Positions 37,426 through 46,025 of a stretch of DNA of 64,000 nt are shown here, one piece after another. The translations under genes were made by a program, and so were the position numbers. The DNA is from Pseudanabaena sp. PCC 7367 (GTDB lineage Bacteria > Cyanobacteriota > Cyanobacteriia > Pseudanabaenales > Pseudanabaenaceae), in assembly GCF_000317065.1 (NCBI RefSeq), contig NC_019701.1:3730001-3794000 (forward strand), written 5' to 3'. The notes under the pieces are model-generated. The model saw nothing but the letters and a program-made list of their open reading frames with translations. It searched no databases and was not told the DNA's origin. Numbering within the stretch: position 1 is the first letter of the stretch; each line of letters starts with the position of its first letter.

Positions 37426-37906
37426 AAACCTCTTCGCTCTTAAGCTTTGGATGTTTTGACTCAGAATAGTGCAAATTTTGCTTCTTAACTAATATAGCCA
37501 ACCTCGACGGATCGAAATAACCGCATAGGAATTATCAGGACTAAATCACTATCGCTATGCTTAGCCAAGTAATCTCTAGCTCATATAGATCCTAGTGCAT
37601 CTTCAAGGGACTTCTTGTGTATTGGTATCTTGTGGCTCTTAGCATTCGGGTTACTCCTTGCCCAACATCTCGATTGAAACATCACTAGGAATATTCGATT
37701 GTAAGAACGAAACTAGGGCGATCGTCATTTGCAAAAATCCTGCTTTGCTTCTGCCTTGCTGAGTACCTGGAGAGCAGCTAGGTGCAAGATTCTCAAGATT
37801 CAAAAGCTACCGATCGGGTGAGGGGAACTAACTCCATTAGAAGGATGCGATCGCCATAGCTAATCTGTCATAAAGAAGATATAAAACAGCACCGGTAGGG
37901 GAAATT
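37426..37906. other. Spacer holding a degenerate repeat copy
   Basis: No intact gene. On the minus strand a 33-codon open stretch at 37581-37682 (FQSRCWARSNPNAKS and KKSLEDAL) resembles the remnant at 58595-58902. Confidence 0.5.
37581..37682 (-). pseudogene. Fragment related to the remnant at 58595-58902
   Basis: A 33-codon open stretch reading FQSRCWARSNPNA and KKSLEDAL. The nucleotide sequence TTACT-CTTGCCCAA-ATCTCGATTGAA (one variable base at each hyphen) is shared with 58866-58892. It is probably a piece of an unidentified gene or small mobile sequence. Confidence 0.4.
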
Positions 37907-38416
37907 ATGGTCGCAATCGTAACGAAGCCAGAAATCGAGTTTACCTCAAAAGCCCAAAGCGTTGCCTATAAAAAAGTTTTTGATTATTTGAGCGGCTCTA
38001 AATTGTTCCAAAACTCGGTGCGAGCTGACCATGTTCAACCAAAGTTTGATCTGCTCCACGATGGCACAATGGTTGAAGTAGAGGTTTTGCCGTGGGAAAA
38101 GAATCCCTGGGATCATAATAACTTGGCCGTAGTCAGAGCCCAGAGCTACATCACGATCGGTAGTGCGATGCAAGCTGAGCTGATGCAATTTTTGCTATCG
38201 GAGAACAGCAAGATGCGGTTTGGTGCTTTCCATCTCGATGATGCTAATCAGGTGGTTTTTGCGGAGAGTATTTTGGGTGGCGAGAATATGGACATGATGG
38301 AACTACAAACTTGTATTCTGTCGGTCGTGACGATCGCCCGCAATTATGATGATCTGTTGGTTGGTAAGTTTGGTGGCCAAAGCGCGATCGCTGACAAGGT
38401 GACACAATCGGCTTAA
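37907..38416 (+). CDS. YbjN-like conserved protein
   Basis: 169 residues, ATG start. It is soluble with a YbjN or type III chaperone-like layout: AYKKVFDYLSGSKLF, VEVEVLPW, FLLSENSKMRFGAFHLDDANQVVFAESILGGENMDMMELQ and a C-terminal IARNYDDLLVGKFGG. Such proteins act as stress-linked or chaperone-like modules; the function here is unknown. It is monocistronic, with GTAGGGG just upstream as a possible ribosome binding site. Confidence 0.65.
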   Translation: MVAIVTKPEIEFTSKAQSVAYKKVFDYLSGSKLFQNSVRADHVQPKFDLLHDGTMVEVEVLPWEKNPWDHNNLAVVRAQSYITIGSAMQAELMQFLLSENSKMRFGAFHLDDANQVVFAESILGGENMDMMELQTCILSVVTIARNYDDLLVGKFGGQSAIADKVTQSA

Positions 38417-38572
38417 CTGCAATAACTATCGGCACTGAGCATGAAAGCCGGAGAATATTCAATTTAATATCACAAACAAGACGATCGAGCTAGATTAAAC
38501 TAATTCGATCGCCTATTTTTTTATTAAGCTAATTTAGTATTAAGCTAATTTAAGCTAGGCGACTACTGCGAA

Positions 38573-39193
38573 CTAGCTAGCCACACTTAGCACCTTACTT
38601 TCCGACTGCAGGAAGCCACGCGATACATTCACCGACTCCAGCACTTGAGCATCGGGTTCGGCCACACAGACCAGGAAAATGTTCTTAAAATCAACGATCG
38701 CGGCTTGCTCTCCTCGCTGCGTAATCTTGGCCACCAATTCCAGAGTTTCCGAGGCATCGGTGGTCATTTTGAACATGCTGAAGTTCTGGCCATCAGTGAC
38801 TAAACCAGGCAGTGGTAAATCAATATCAGGAACGCGGATGTCCCTGGCTTGGTATTGTTCCCGCGAGGTCAGCATCTGACATGCACCAGCAACCTTAACC
38901 TGTTTGCTTCTCTTTCGTGCCTTTGCTAGTTTAGCCTTTGGCTCATAAATCCAGATACCATAACCTTTGCTGAGATTAGTAACCACCAAGCGATCGCCAC
39001 GGCTAATTAGTTTAGCTGCCATGCTCAAAGCTTTTGCGCTACTGGAAATGGTTTGAAAGAAGCTATAAAAATTTTGATCAAACTCGATCGCTGCCAATGG
39101 CTGATCTAAATCCGGTGTATTGATATGACAGGATTGATATTGGCTACGCTTAGCAAGAACGGCAAAAGTGGCTGGCATGGTGACTGGTTTCAT
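38573..39193 (-). CDS. Hypothetical protein with internal domain duplication
   Basis: 206 residues, ATG start. Two homologous halves of about 70 residues: 19-90 (YQSCHINTPDLDQPL, then AKALSMAAKLISRGDRLVVTN) and 111-180 (YQARDIRVPDIDLPL, then SETLELVAKITQRGEQAAIVD), linked by a basic KARKRSKQVK segment. The repeats suggest a two-lobed fold. I do not recognise a family. A perfect 21-bp tandem duplication lies just upstream of the start (39225-39266). Confidence 0.65.
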   Translation of the reverse strand: MKPVTMPATFAVLAKRSQYQSCHINTPDLDQPLAAIEFDQNFYSFFQTISSSAKALSMAAKLISRGDRLVVTNLSKGYGIWIYEPKAKLAKARKRSKQVKVAGACQMLTSREQYQARDIRVPDIDLPLPGLVTDGQNFSMFKMTTDASETLELVAKITQRGEQAAIVDFKNIFLVCVAEPDAQVLESVNVSRGFLQSESKVLSVAS

Positions 39194-39953
39194 TTTTCGC
39201 TGATTGGTTAAGTCGGGCTCTGGTACTGAATTTTTCTAAAGCTAAACTGAATTTTTCTAAAGCTAATCGGAAGATAGATTGTTAAATCTGGAAATGTTAC
39301 AAGAGATCTAGTTATTGGCGATCGCTGCGGGCATTAGCGCTAATACCAATAAAATATCTTGAATATCTTGATTAACAGGCCAGTTAAGCACTACAGAACT
39401 ATTTTGATTGTTAATCCTTGATAAGGAAAACTAATGCTACTAAAATCCCCATTCATTTAATTGTAAATGGGGCTGAGCTAAGCCACATCAGTCGTCTTAC
39501 CGATCCTTTGATTTTTCTTAATATTTCTCTAGATACATAATCAGAGGCGGATCGATCTGCCTGAAGCTCTGCATCACATTAGTATCACAGCGGATTAATG
39601 CTGATCTGAATTACTAGATCGTAGAGCGTGATTTAGGTATAAGCGATCGCAATAGATCTAACTTATGCATTCAAAACGTAGTAAAGATAACTTCTTAACC
39701 TAGACCTTGGCAGCTTAAATTAGTTGGAAGGGTTAGCTGGCATCAATTAATTAAGATTAATAATATGTCACGCTAACAGTGTTTTAGAAGGCATAGTTTT
39801 AGAAGACATAGTATTTACCAATCAGATTGAGTATCTATAGATAGATAGAAACTATGGGCGATCGTGTTAATCAGGTTGGCAATAGGTTAATTAGTGATGA
39901 TTGGGATTGCAATGCACTAAGCCAAGAACTGGTCAGGAGATGGAGAAACATTA
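39194..39953. other. 760-bp spacer with two tandem duplications
   Basis: No gene of coding character was seen; a 40-codon ORF at 39854-39976 overlapping the next start is doubtful. It contains the 21-bp duplication at 39225-39266 and a 15-bp duplication GTTTTAGAAG-G/A-CATA at 39781-39810. Confidence 0.6.
39225..39266. repeat. 21-bp perfect tandem duplication
   Basis: ACTGAATTTTTCTAAAGCTA plus one A, repeated exactly twice, 32 bp upstream of the 38573-39193 minus-strand gene. It is the longest duplication unit in the window and falls in the probable promoter region. Confidence 0.9.
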
Positions 39954-40676
39954 ATGAACCCTGCAATGATGATTGATAGTTTTACAGCTTTGTCCACCAA
40001 CCTAGCAATAATGGATATCAGGCAGTTTTTGCTGATCTTTCATCCCATGCTAACGGTGGCAATCGTATTCCCGCTGATTGGGATTACGGTGATGATGGCC
40101 TGGCAAACTCGCCAACGCCGTATCCAGGTAGATGCAAACGGCAAAAGCAAGATCCCGGCGATCGCTGGCTCTGAGCATGTCAAGATTGGTCGGTTTCTGG
40201 CTTGCGGGGTGGTGGGTACATCCCTGTTGGCCTTAGCCTATGCGATTAGTGCTAAGTGGCAAAAAGCAGAGTTCCGCGCCGAGAATAATATTACTAACTT
40301 CAATGTGATATTTCTGGTGGCGATTTTCATTGCCACGATCGCTTGCCTTGTATTTTTGCTTCAGGCCAGGGCTAAGCTATGGCGGGGAGTGTTTGCCACC
40401 CTGACTAGTATGGGTCTGATTCTAATTGGTTCCCAACCTGGGGTATGGCGTTGGAGTGCCAAATGGTACATATCCCATTACTACTATGGGATCGCGGCAG
40501 CTATCTTCATGATTATTTCGGTGACCGTGATCCCGGAAATTTATCAAGATCGACAATCCAAAAGCTGGCGGATTATTCATACCTTGCTTAACTGCTTTGC
40601 CCTATTGCTGTTCTTTGGTCAGGCAATGACCGGAGCCAGGGATTTATTTGATCTCGGTGCCGTGGGCTTGCCATAG
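39954..40676 (+). CDS. DUF4079 family membrane protein
   Basis: 240 residues; ATG at 39954 after GGAGATGG, though the first about 19 residues are poorly conserved in type and a start at Met20 is possible. Five or so membrane helices: FLLIFHPMLTVAIVFPLIG, FLACGVVGTSLLALAYA, VIFLVAIFIATIACLVFLLQ, and the HYYYGIAAAIFMIISVTVIPEIY segment. This is the DUF4079 pattern found in cyanobacteria and plants, with histidine residues that could ligate heme. The role is unknown. Confidence 0.85.
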   Translation: MNPAMMIDSFTALSTNLAIMDIRQFLLIFHPMLTVAIVFPLIGITVMMAWQTRQRRIQVDANGKSKIPAIAGSEHVKIGRFLACGVVGTSLLALAYAISAKWQKAEFRAENNITNFNVIFLVAIFIATIACLVFLLQARAKLWRGVFATLTSMGLILIGSQPGVWRWSAKWYISHYYYGIAAAIFMIISVTVIPEIYQDRQSKSWRIIHTLLNCFALLLFFGQAMTGARDLFDLGAVGLP

Positions 40677-41061
40677 CGATCGCCAGCAATAACAAGGTAG
40701 GAGTAGATCTTTTGAGAGCAGGTAGTCTAGGTACTTCGCAATACCTCGCCCAGTCTGGCGGTCAGCACTGTTAGACTTGCCCCGATCGCTTAATTACAGG
40801 TAATTCCTTGCCAAGCCAGTTAAAATATGGCAATTGGGGCGTTAACTAAGATAGCGATCGTATCTTTGGCAATTTGGGCAATTTAGTTGCTAATGGATAT
40901 CCTAGCGATGGAATAGATATTTAGCCATAGGATCGAGCCTGCCTCAAATTTGACTTTGCTAAAAAGCCTTGATTCCATAACAGAATAATCGACTAGCCGA
41001 AATTCAACCATGCTATCCGTGTTATATGGCAGCACAGCTAACTGATTAATACCTTGGGGTT
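40677..41061. other. Spacer, nothing recognised
   Basis: About 385 bp; no ORF with a ribosome binding site. A 19-codon hydrophobic ORF at 40827 is not supported. Confidence 0.4.
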
Positions 41062-41901
41062 ATGTTTGCAAATAATTTAAAACAACTTTTTACCAATCCA
41101 GCAAAATTCTTGGGGCAACGATCGCTACGATCGCCTAGACGGGCTGGCCTGATCGCTATGGCCTTACTAATTGGGGCACTCACGCTTTCTAGTTGTGGCA
41201 ACTCCCCTGAGTCGATCGCTTCTGCCCCCCCTGCTACTGATGCCGAGCTAGAGCAACAAGTCTTAGAAATTATTCGCCAGAATCCTGATGTAATCCTGGA
41301 AGCGGTACAAATTGCCGATCGGCAGAGACGCGAGCAACAAGAGGTGGCACAGCGGGAAAAACTTGAACAAATTAAAAATGACCCCGAAGCCGCGATCGGC
41401 AAGGCTCCGGTAATCGGCGCAGAGAATGCCGAAGTTATTATTATTGAGTTTTCAGATTTTCAATGTCCATTCTGTAGCCGCACCCAGCCAACCCTGAAGG
41501 CATTGCTCGCAAAATATCCCGACGATGTTAGCCTTGCCTATAAGCATTTGCCCCTGGCCAGAATCCATGATCAGGCAATCCCCGCCGCCAAAGCATCCTG
41601 GGCAGCCCAACAACAGGGTAAGTTCTGGGAATATCACGATGCCCTGTTTGAAAATCAGGCAAATTTAAGCGAAGAGTATTATCTGGCGCTGGCAACCGAG
41701 TTAGAGCTAGATCTCGATCAGTTTAATAGCGATCGTAATAGTGAGGCAGCAGAAACTGCGATCAACACAGATTTGGCAATGGCTGAGGAATTAGGTGCAA
41801 CTGGCACGCCATTTTTTGTGGTGAACGGTGTGCCTGTGTTTGGTGCATTGGATCTGGCTGATTTCGAGCAATTGATCGCCGAAGTTAGAGCCGATAACTA
41901 A
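41062..41901 (+). CDS. DsbA-family thiol:disulfide lipoprotein
   Basis: 279 residues, ATG start. An N-terminal membrane segment with a lipobox-like LTLSSC (Cys about 49) is followed by a helical linker rich in Gln/Arg/Glu (about 65-110) and a DsbA/thioredoxin domain with CPFC active site (IIIEFSDFQCPFCSRTQP) and the cis-Pro region GATGTPFFVVNGVPVFG. It is predicted to be tethered to the periplasmic face, catalysing disulfide formation or isomerisation. The long linker resembles that of BdbD and DsbA-like proteins. Confidence 0.88.
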   Translation: MFANNLKQLFTNPAKFLGQRSLRSPRRAGLIAMALLIGALTLSSCGNSPESIASAPPATDAELEQQVLEIIRQNPDVILEAVQIADRQRREQQEVAQREKLEQIKNDPEAAIGKAPVIGAENAEVIIIEFSDFQCPFCSRTQPTLKALLAKYPDDVSLAYKHLPLARIHDQAIPAAKASWAAQQQGKFWEYHDALFENQANLSEEYYLALATELELDLDQFNSDRNSEAAETAINTDLAMAEELGATGTPFFVVNGVPVFGALDLADFEQLIAEVRADN

Positions 41902-41919
41902 TCGATCGCTACCTATCAA

Positions 41920-42354
41920 CTAAGCGGCAACTGGCTTCTGCCAAGACATCATCAACATTCTCCGCCCCAAGTCCACGTCCTTGGGGGAGCATTGCCAGTC
42001 AGGATGGGCAGTCATCAATAAGCTTTCCAGGGTTTCCTGGTCGAACAAATGCCACACCAGAGTGCCATTTACTTCTGCTGCCAGGGCATAGCAGTTTTGA
42101 CCCACACAATGAATTGCATATTCACTGGCGATCCGCTTGTAGGTCATACTCTGGCCGACTTGTAAATCTCTAAATTCAAGCACGACATTGCGCAAATCCG
42201 CGATCGACTCAGCCAGGAAACCAGGCAGCGGCAAAACTTGCGAACTGTCCCCATTGACTGCGATCCAGTAATTTCTGGATGGATCGATCCCTTCTAACCA
42301 GAGCGATTCATCATCCAAACGATAACGGGGGGCAAGCACACAGGAGTTAGTCAT
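41920..42354 (-). CDS. Hypothetical cyanobacterial protein
   Basis: 144 residues, ATG start. It has LAPRYRLDDESLWLEGIDPSRNYWIAVNGD, LIADLRNVVLEFRDL-like helix and NALVWHLFD-like strand regions (CYALAAEVNGTLVWHLFDQETLESLLMTAHPDW). It is soluble, about the size of a single domain. No family was recognised. It is convergent with the DsbA-like gene, 18 bp between stops. Confidence 0.6.
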   Translation of the reverse strand: MTNSCVLAPRYRLDDESLWLEGIDPSRNYWIAVNGDSSQVLPLPGFLAESIADLRNVVLEFRDLQVGQSMTYKRIASEYAIHCVGQNCYALAAEVNGTLVWHLFDQETLESLLMTAHPDWQCSPKDVDLGRRMLMMSWQKPVAA

Positions 42355-42997
42355 AATTGCTTATTATTAATCAGTATTAATTAGTAAATAAACAGCGGTT
42401 AAAAGCGCGGCTTAAAAGAAAATAAATTTAATTCTTTTTGCATCTACCAGAAGGAGCAGATTGCCCTCATCTTTTGGGCAGGTTTAATAAACTATCGGAT
42501 ATATCGCTACATAAGTCAACTAAAGTTAACAATCCTTATGTTTTGTTAATAATATTGATAAGATTTACTTAGCTATATTGCCAGCTAGAGCAACTAAGCC
42601 AATCTATTTCTCTATTTCGAGGCTTTGCCCAGAATCCATGCAGGCTAATGCTTCTTGTTTCTATGCCACGATCCAATTTTTGAACTTGGCCAGGGGGTGT
42701 TTGACTAGTTTGATGCTCTCCAGCGATCGATCGCTAAGCAATGATAATCCTGGTGATTATCCGTAGAACTTGCCTATAATAAGGATTAGGTGATTTCTTG
42801 CCAGCCAGGTGCAGATGAACTAGCAATAACCTGGTTAATTACTGGTTAATTAGTCAAGCCTGCCTATTTAACTGAAGTCTTATATATCTGTTATATCTGT
42901 CTTTAGATAGGGCGATCGGCTGCCATTGCCCAATAGCTAGTAAATAGTCACAAGATCACCACATTGCAACTGCTTTAACTGCTTTAGACCTGAGCAA
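42355..42997. other. 643-bp spacer with tandem duplications
   Basis: No gene was recognised. It holds perfect two-copy repeats CTGGTTAATTA (42831-42852), TATATCTGT (42883-42900) and AACTGCTTT (42968-42985), the last only 12 bp before the next start codon. Confidence 0.75.
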
Positions 42998-43480
42998 ATG
43001 GCACGTAGATCCAGATCGTCAACCAGATCAACCAGACAAAAAGGGCTTACCCAAAAAATGCGCGATAAACTCAAAGAAGCCCAGGAATTGGCGGAGAAAA
43101 AGTATCGCCAGGCATTACGCGGCACCCAGAAGGGTTTGGAGAAAGTCGGTAAAATTGCCGCTGATAAGTTGGATCAGGCCGATGATTGGGCTTTAAAAAA
43201 AACCAATGAAGCGCTTGAAAAACAAGCCCACAGGGGCGATCGGGAAAAAGCAGATTCCACCTCTGCCAGGACTAAATATAAAGATGGGCGATCGCCAGAG
43301 CCGAGTCGGGAAAGCAGCAGACGCACTAATAAATCTAAGCCATCTAAACATTCTAACCATGGCAAACACAAAGATTTAGATGTGGAAGAACGCTTAGAAA
43401 AAACGGTGGAGCAGTTGGGCAAAGGGGCATCTAAGTTGGGGAAGCGATTCAAAGGAGCCTGGGAAAAGCTAACCGAATAG
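42998..43480 (+). CDS. Lysine-rich hydrophilic protein
   Basis: 160 residues, ATG start. It is very basic and helical, with no membrane segment: SRSSTRSTRQKGLTQKMRDK, EKKYRQALRGTQKGLEKVG, a Ser/Lys/Arg-rich middle, and ERLEKTVEQLGKGASKLGKRFKGAWEKL at the end. The heptad-like pattern suggests a coiled coil, perhaps nucleic-acid binding. No family was recognised. The stop codon lies inside an 8-bp tandem repeat (CCGAATAG twice, 43473-43488). Confidence 0.55.
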   Translation: MARRSRSSTRSTRQKGLTQKMRDKLKEAQELAEKKYRQALRGTQKGLEKVGKIAADKLDQADDWALKKTNEALEKQAHRGDREKADSTSARTKYKDGRSPEPSRESSRRTNKSKPSKHSNHGKHKDLDVEERLEKTVEQLGKGASKLGKRFKGAWEKLTE

Positions 43481-43752
43481 CCGAATAGCCTAAATAGCCG
43501 AGGTGATCGCTAGGACTATTAGGACTATATTGATCGATTTTTTGCGTAGCTGCCCCGCGTCTTATCATTTGCCTTTCATTCACCTTTGCGGCTCGCATTG
43601 ATCAAGACAATTATGTAAAGATGTAAACGTCTACCGTATAAAAATGCCAGCCAGTCAGCTAACTAGTATAATTTTGCTGTTTGCTCCGTTTGCCTAGTTC
43701 GTTTGGTATCAATTCCGCTAGACTTGAGATTAGAAACCACTTAGAAATATCT

Positions 43753-44991
43753 ATGCAGACAGCACCGATAGAACCCATAGATAGACAGCAATCTGCACCC
43801 GCTGCCGCGCCCCTCGAAAATTTGGGCACGATTCAACGCCGTAAAACTAGACCCGTGAAGGTGGGGAACGTCACGATCGGCGGCGGCTATCCGGTAGTCG
43901 TGCAATCGATGATCAACGAGGACACCCTCGATATTGATGGAGCTGTGGCCGGGATCAGAAGGCTCCATGAGATCGGCTGTGAAATTATGCGGGTGACAGT
44001 GCCTAGTATGGCTCATGCCCGCGCCCTGGCCGAAATTCGCACCAAGTTGCAGCGCACCTATGTGAATGTACCGTTGGTTGCCGATGTGCATCACAATGGC
44101 ATGAAGATCGCCCTGGAAGTGGCTAAGCACGTTGATAAGGTGCGGATTAATCCTGGTTTGTATGTATTTGAAAAGCCCAAGGACGATCGCACTGAATATA
44201 CCCAGGCCGAGTTTGACGAAATTGGCGACAAGATTCGGGAGACCCTCAAGCCGCTGGTGCTTTCGCTGAAGGAACAGGGCAAAGCAATGCGGATCGGGGT
44301 GAATCATGGCTCCCTGGCGGAAAGGATGCTGTTTACCTATGGCGATACGCCCCAGGGGATGGTGGAATCGGCGCTAGAATTTATCCGCATTTGCGAGGAA
44401 CTGGATTTTCGCAATCTGGTAATCTCGCTCAAGGCTTCGCGGGTGCCGGTGATGATCGCGGCCTATCAGCTTATGGCACGGCGGATGGATCAATTGGGGA
44501 TGGATTATCCCTTGCATCTGGGCGTAACTGAGGCTGGTGATGGTGAATATGGCCGGATTAAATCCACGGCTGGGATCGCTACGCTGCTGGCTCAGGGCAT
44601 TGGCGATACGATCCGCGTTTCCCTCACCGAAGCACCAGAAAAGGAAATCCCGGTATGCTATGGCATTTTGCAAGCGCTGGGATTGCGCAAAACAATGGTG
44701 GAATATGTGGCCTGCCCGTCTTGTGGCCGTACTTTATTTAACCTGGAAGAAGTGCTGCATAAGGTGCGATCGGCGACGGCTCATTTAACTGGCCTGGATA
44801 TTGCGGTGATGGGTTGTATTGTGAACGGCCCTGGCGAAATGGCGGATGCGGATTATGGCTATGTGGGCAAGACCCCTGGGGTGATTTCACTCTATCGCGG
44901 CAAGGAAGAGATCAAGCGCGTCCCCGAAGAAGATGGCGTGGCGGAGTTGATTGCTTTGATCAAAGATGACGATCGCTGGGTCGAGCCTTAA
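43753..44991 (+). CDS. ispG: 4-hydroxy-3-methylbut-2-enyl diphosphate synthase IspG (GcpE)
   Basis: 412 residues from ATG 43753; a TTG at 43681 would add 24 residues and is less likely given the family's usual 400-410. Motifs: [53 protein letters not shown], and the 4Fe-4S ligands in CPSCGRT and GCIVNGPGE. It makes HMBPP in the plastidic/bacterial MEP isoprenoid pathway using ferredoxin electrons. It stands alone, convergent with a hypothetical gene 9 bp away. Confidence 0.97.
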   Translation: MQTAPIEPIDRQQSAPAAAPLENLGTIQRRKTRPVKVGNVTIGGGYPVVVQSMINEDTLDIDGAVAGIRRLHEIGCEIMRVTVPSMAHARALAEIRTKLQRTYVNVPLVADVHHNGMKIALEVAKHVDKVRINPGLYVFEKPKDDRTEYTQAEFDEIGDKIRETLKPLVLSLKEQGKAMRIGVNHGSLAERMLFTYGDTPQGMVESALEFIRICEELDFRNLVISLKASRVPVMIAAYQLMARRMDQLGMDYPLHLGVTEAGDGEYGRIKSTAGIATLLAQGIGDTIRVSLTEAPEKEIPVCYGILQALGLRKTMVEYVACPSCGRTLFNLEEVLHKVRSATAHLTGLDIAVMGCIVNGPGEMADADYGYVGKTPGVISLYRGKEEIKRVPEEDGVAELIALIKDDDRWVEP

Positions 44992-45000
44992 AGCTTTAGC

Positions 45001-45477
45001 CTATTGGCTTGATATTAGTTCGATCGCCTCAGGATTGAGCCCCAATTGCAAGTAATCGAAATAATTAATCCCAGCGAGCTTAACTGTGATCACCTCCAGC
45101 GTATGCGGATCTTGAAAATGATCGAGCTTGGTTTCTGGATGAGGATAATAGATTAAGCCTGGGCGTGGCAAACCATTAAAAATAACCAGACAGATCGAAA
45201 AAGAAAAATCCTCTGCTGCATGTTCCGGTGACCATTTCACCTGGCGAAAGGTAAATTCTGGTTGCAGGATTTTAAATTCTTTTGGCGCGATCGACACATT
45301 CAACGTGCCCTGATAATAGCCACTCAAATCCATCCCCAGGGTCTTGAAGAAAGGAGTTTGCATGGCGATCGTTCCCGCTGGGTAAGGGCTATTTGCCGCC
45401 AAGCCAGAGGCAACCTGATGCCCAGGTTTGACCAAGCCATCCACAAATTGCCAGTCTCTTGTGTCTCTCGTCAGCAT
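45001..45477 (-). CDS. Conserved hypothetical protein
   Basis: 158 residues from ATG 45477; a longer reading to 45525 is possible. Segments such as MQTPFFKTLGMDLSGYYQGTLNVSI, FTFRQVKWSPEHAAEDFSFS and GLIYYPHPETKLDHFQDPH look strongly conserved in type and point to a small beta-rich enzyme-like domain. I do not recognise a named function. The stop is 9 bp from the ispG stop (convergent). Confidence 0.65.
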   Translation of the reverse strand: MLTRDTRDWQFVDGLVKPGHQVASGLAANSPYPAGTIAMQTPFFKTLGMDLSGYYQGTLNVSIAPKEFKILQPEFTFRQVKWSPEHAAEDFSFSICLVIFNGLPRPGLIYYPHPETKLDHFQDPHTLEVITVKLAGINYFDYLQLGLNPEAIELISSQ

Positions 45478-46025
45478 TCGTAGTGATCTAAAACATCTCG
45501 ATCGCCTTTGCAAAGCACTGTGCAACCCATTAGTCTTTTCTATACTAGCTACAAGTTAAGCAATGGTGAAATAGTTTTATGTTGGCAGATGGAGCTAACC
45601 ATCGTCGGCAAAATTTGCACGATCAAACTTTAGGCAATTGAGGAAACTCCAGCGAAATAGCAAATGACAGAACTTCAATCCCATGTATAGATTGAGGTAT
45701 TAGACTTTTTGCCTAAGGGCTATGGCAAAGCGATCGCTGAATTCCCTGTGAACTTCTTGGTGGCTTGATTAAACTTTTGTAATCATCCGGCTCACTGATG
45801 TTCCTGCTTGAGGGGGATTGGGCACGATCGATGTAACTAGCCAGCCCAACTAATTAATCAAATCTTGTGAATCGGTCAACATCCACAAAGATCCCTTAAT
45901 CTATAAGTTTAAACGCTTAAATACTTAAATACTTAAACGCTTAAATACTAAGCTCCGCATTGATGCTCGATGCTAACCCTATGCTTAACTGCATTTATCC
46001 CTAAATCAATACTTAGGTCAGGCAG
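45478..46025. other. Spacer upstream of the kinase gene
   Basis: About 550 bp without a gene. It contains an array of five 8-bp units at 45910-45949, about 80 bp before the kinase start. Confidence 0.6.
45910..45949. repeat. Five tandem 8-bp units in the kinase promoter region
   Basis: TAAACGCT, TAAATACT, TAAATACT, TAAACGCT, TAAATACT are head to tail without gaps. Only positions 5-6 vary (CG or TA). It could be slippage-derived or a regulator array; a Pho box would need 11-bp spacing. Confidence 0.85.

Noticed and set aside
39854-39976. 40-codon ORF overlapping the DUF4079 start
   Set aside because: No Shine-Dalgarno at its ATG and GCGATCG within it is a ubiquitous word; kept only as a remark.
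42578-42766. 62-codon ORF in the 42.4-43.0 kb spacer
   Set aside because: TTG start, no ribosome binding site, no recognisable protein character.
45910-45949. Possible Pho box (SphR site)
   Set aside because: The known cyanobacterial Pho box has 8-bp units separated by 3 bp with PyTTAAPyPy; here the units abut and the sixth base does not fit.
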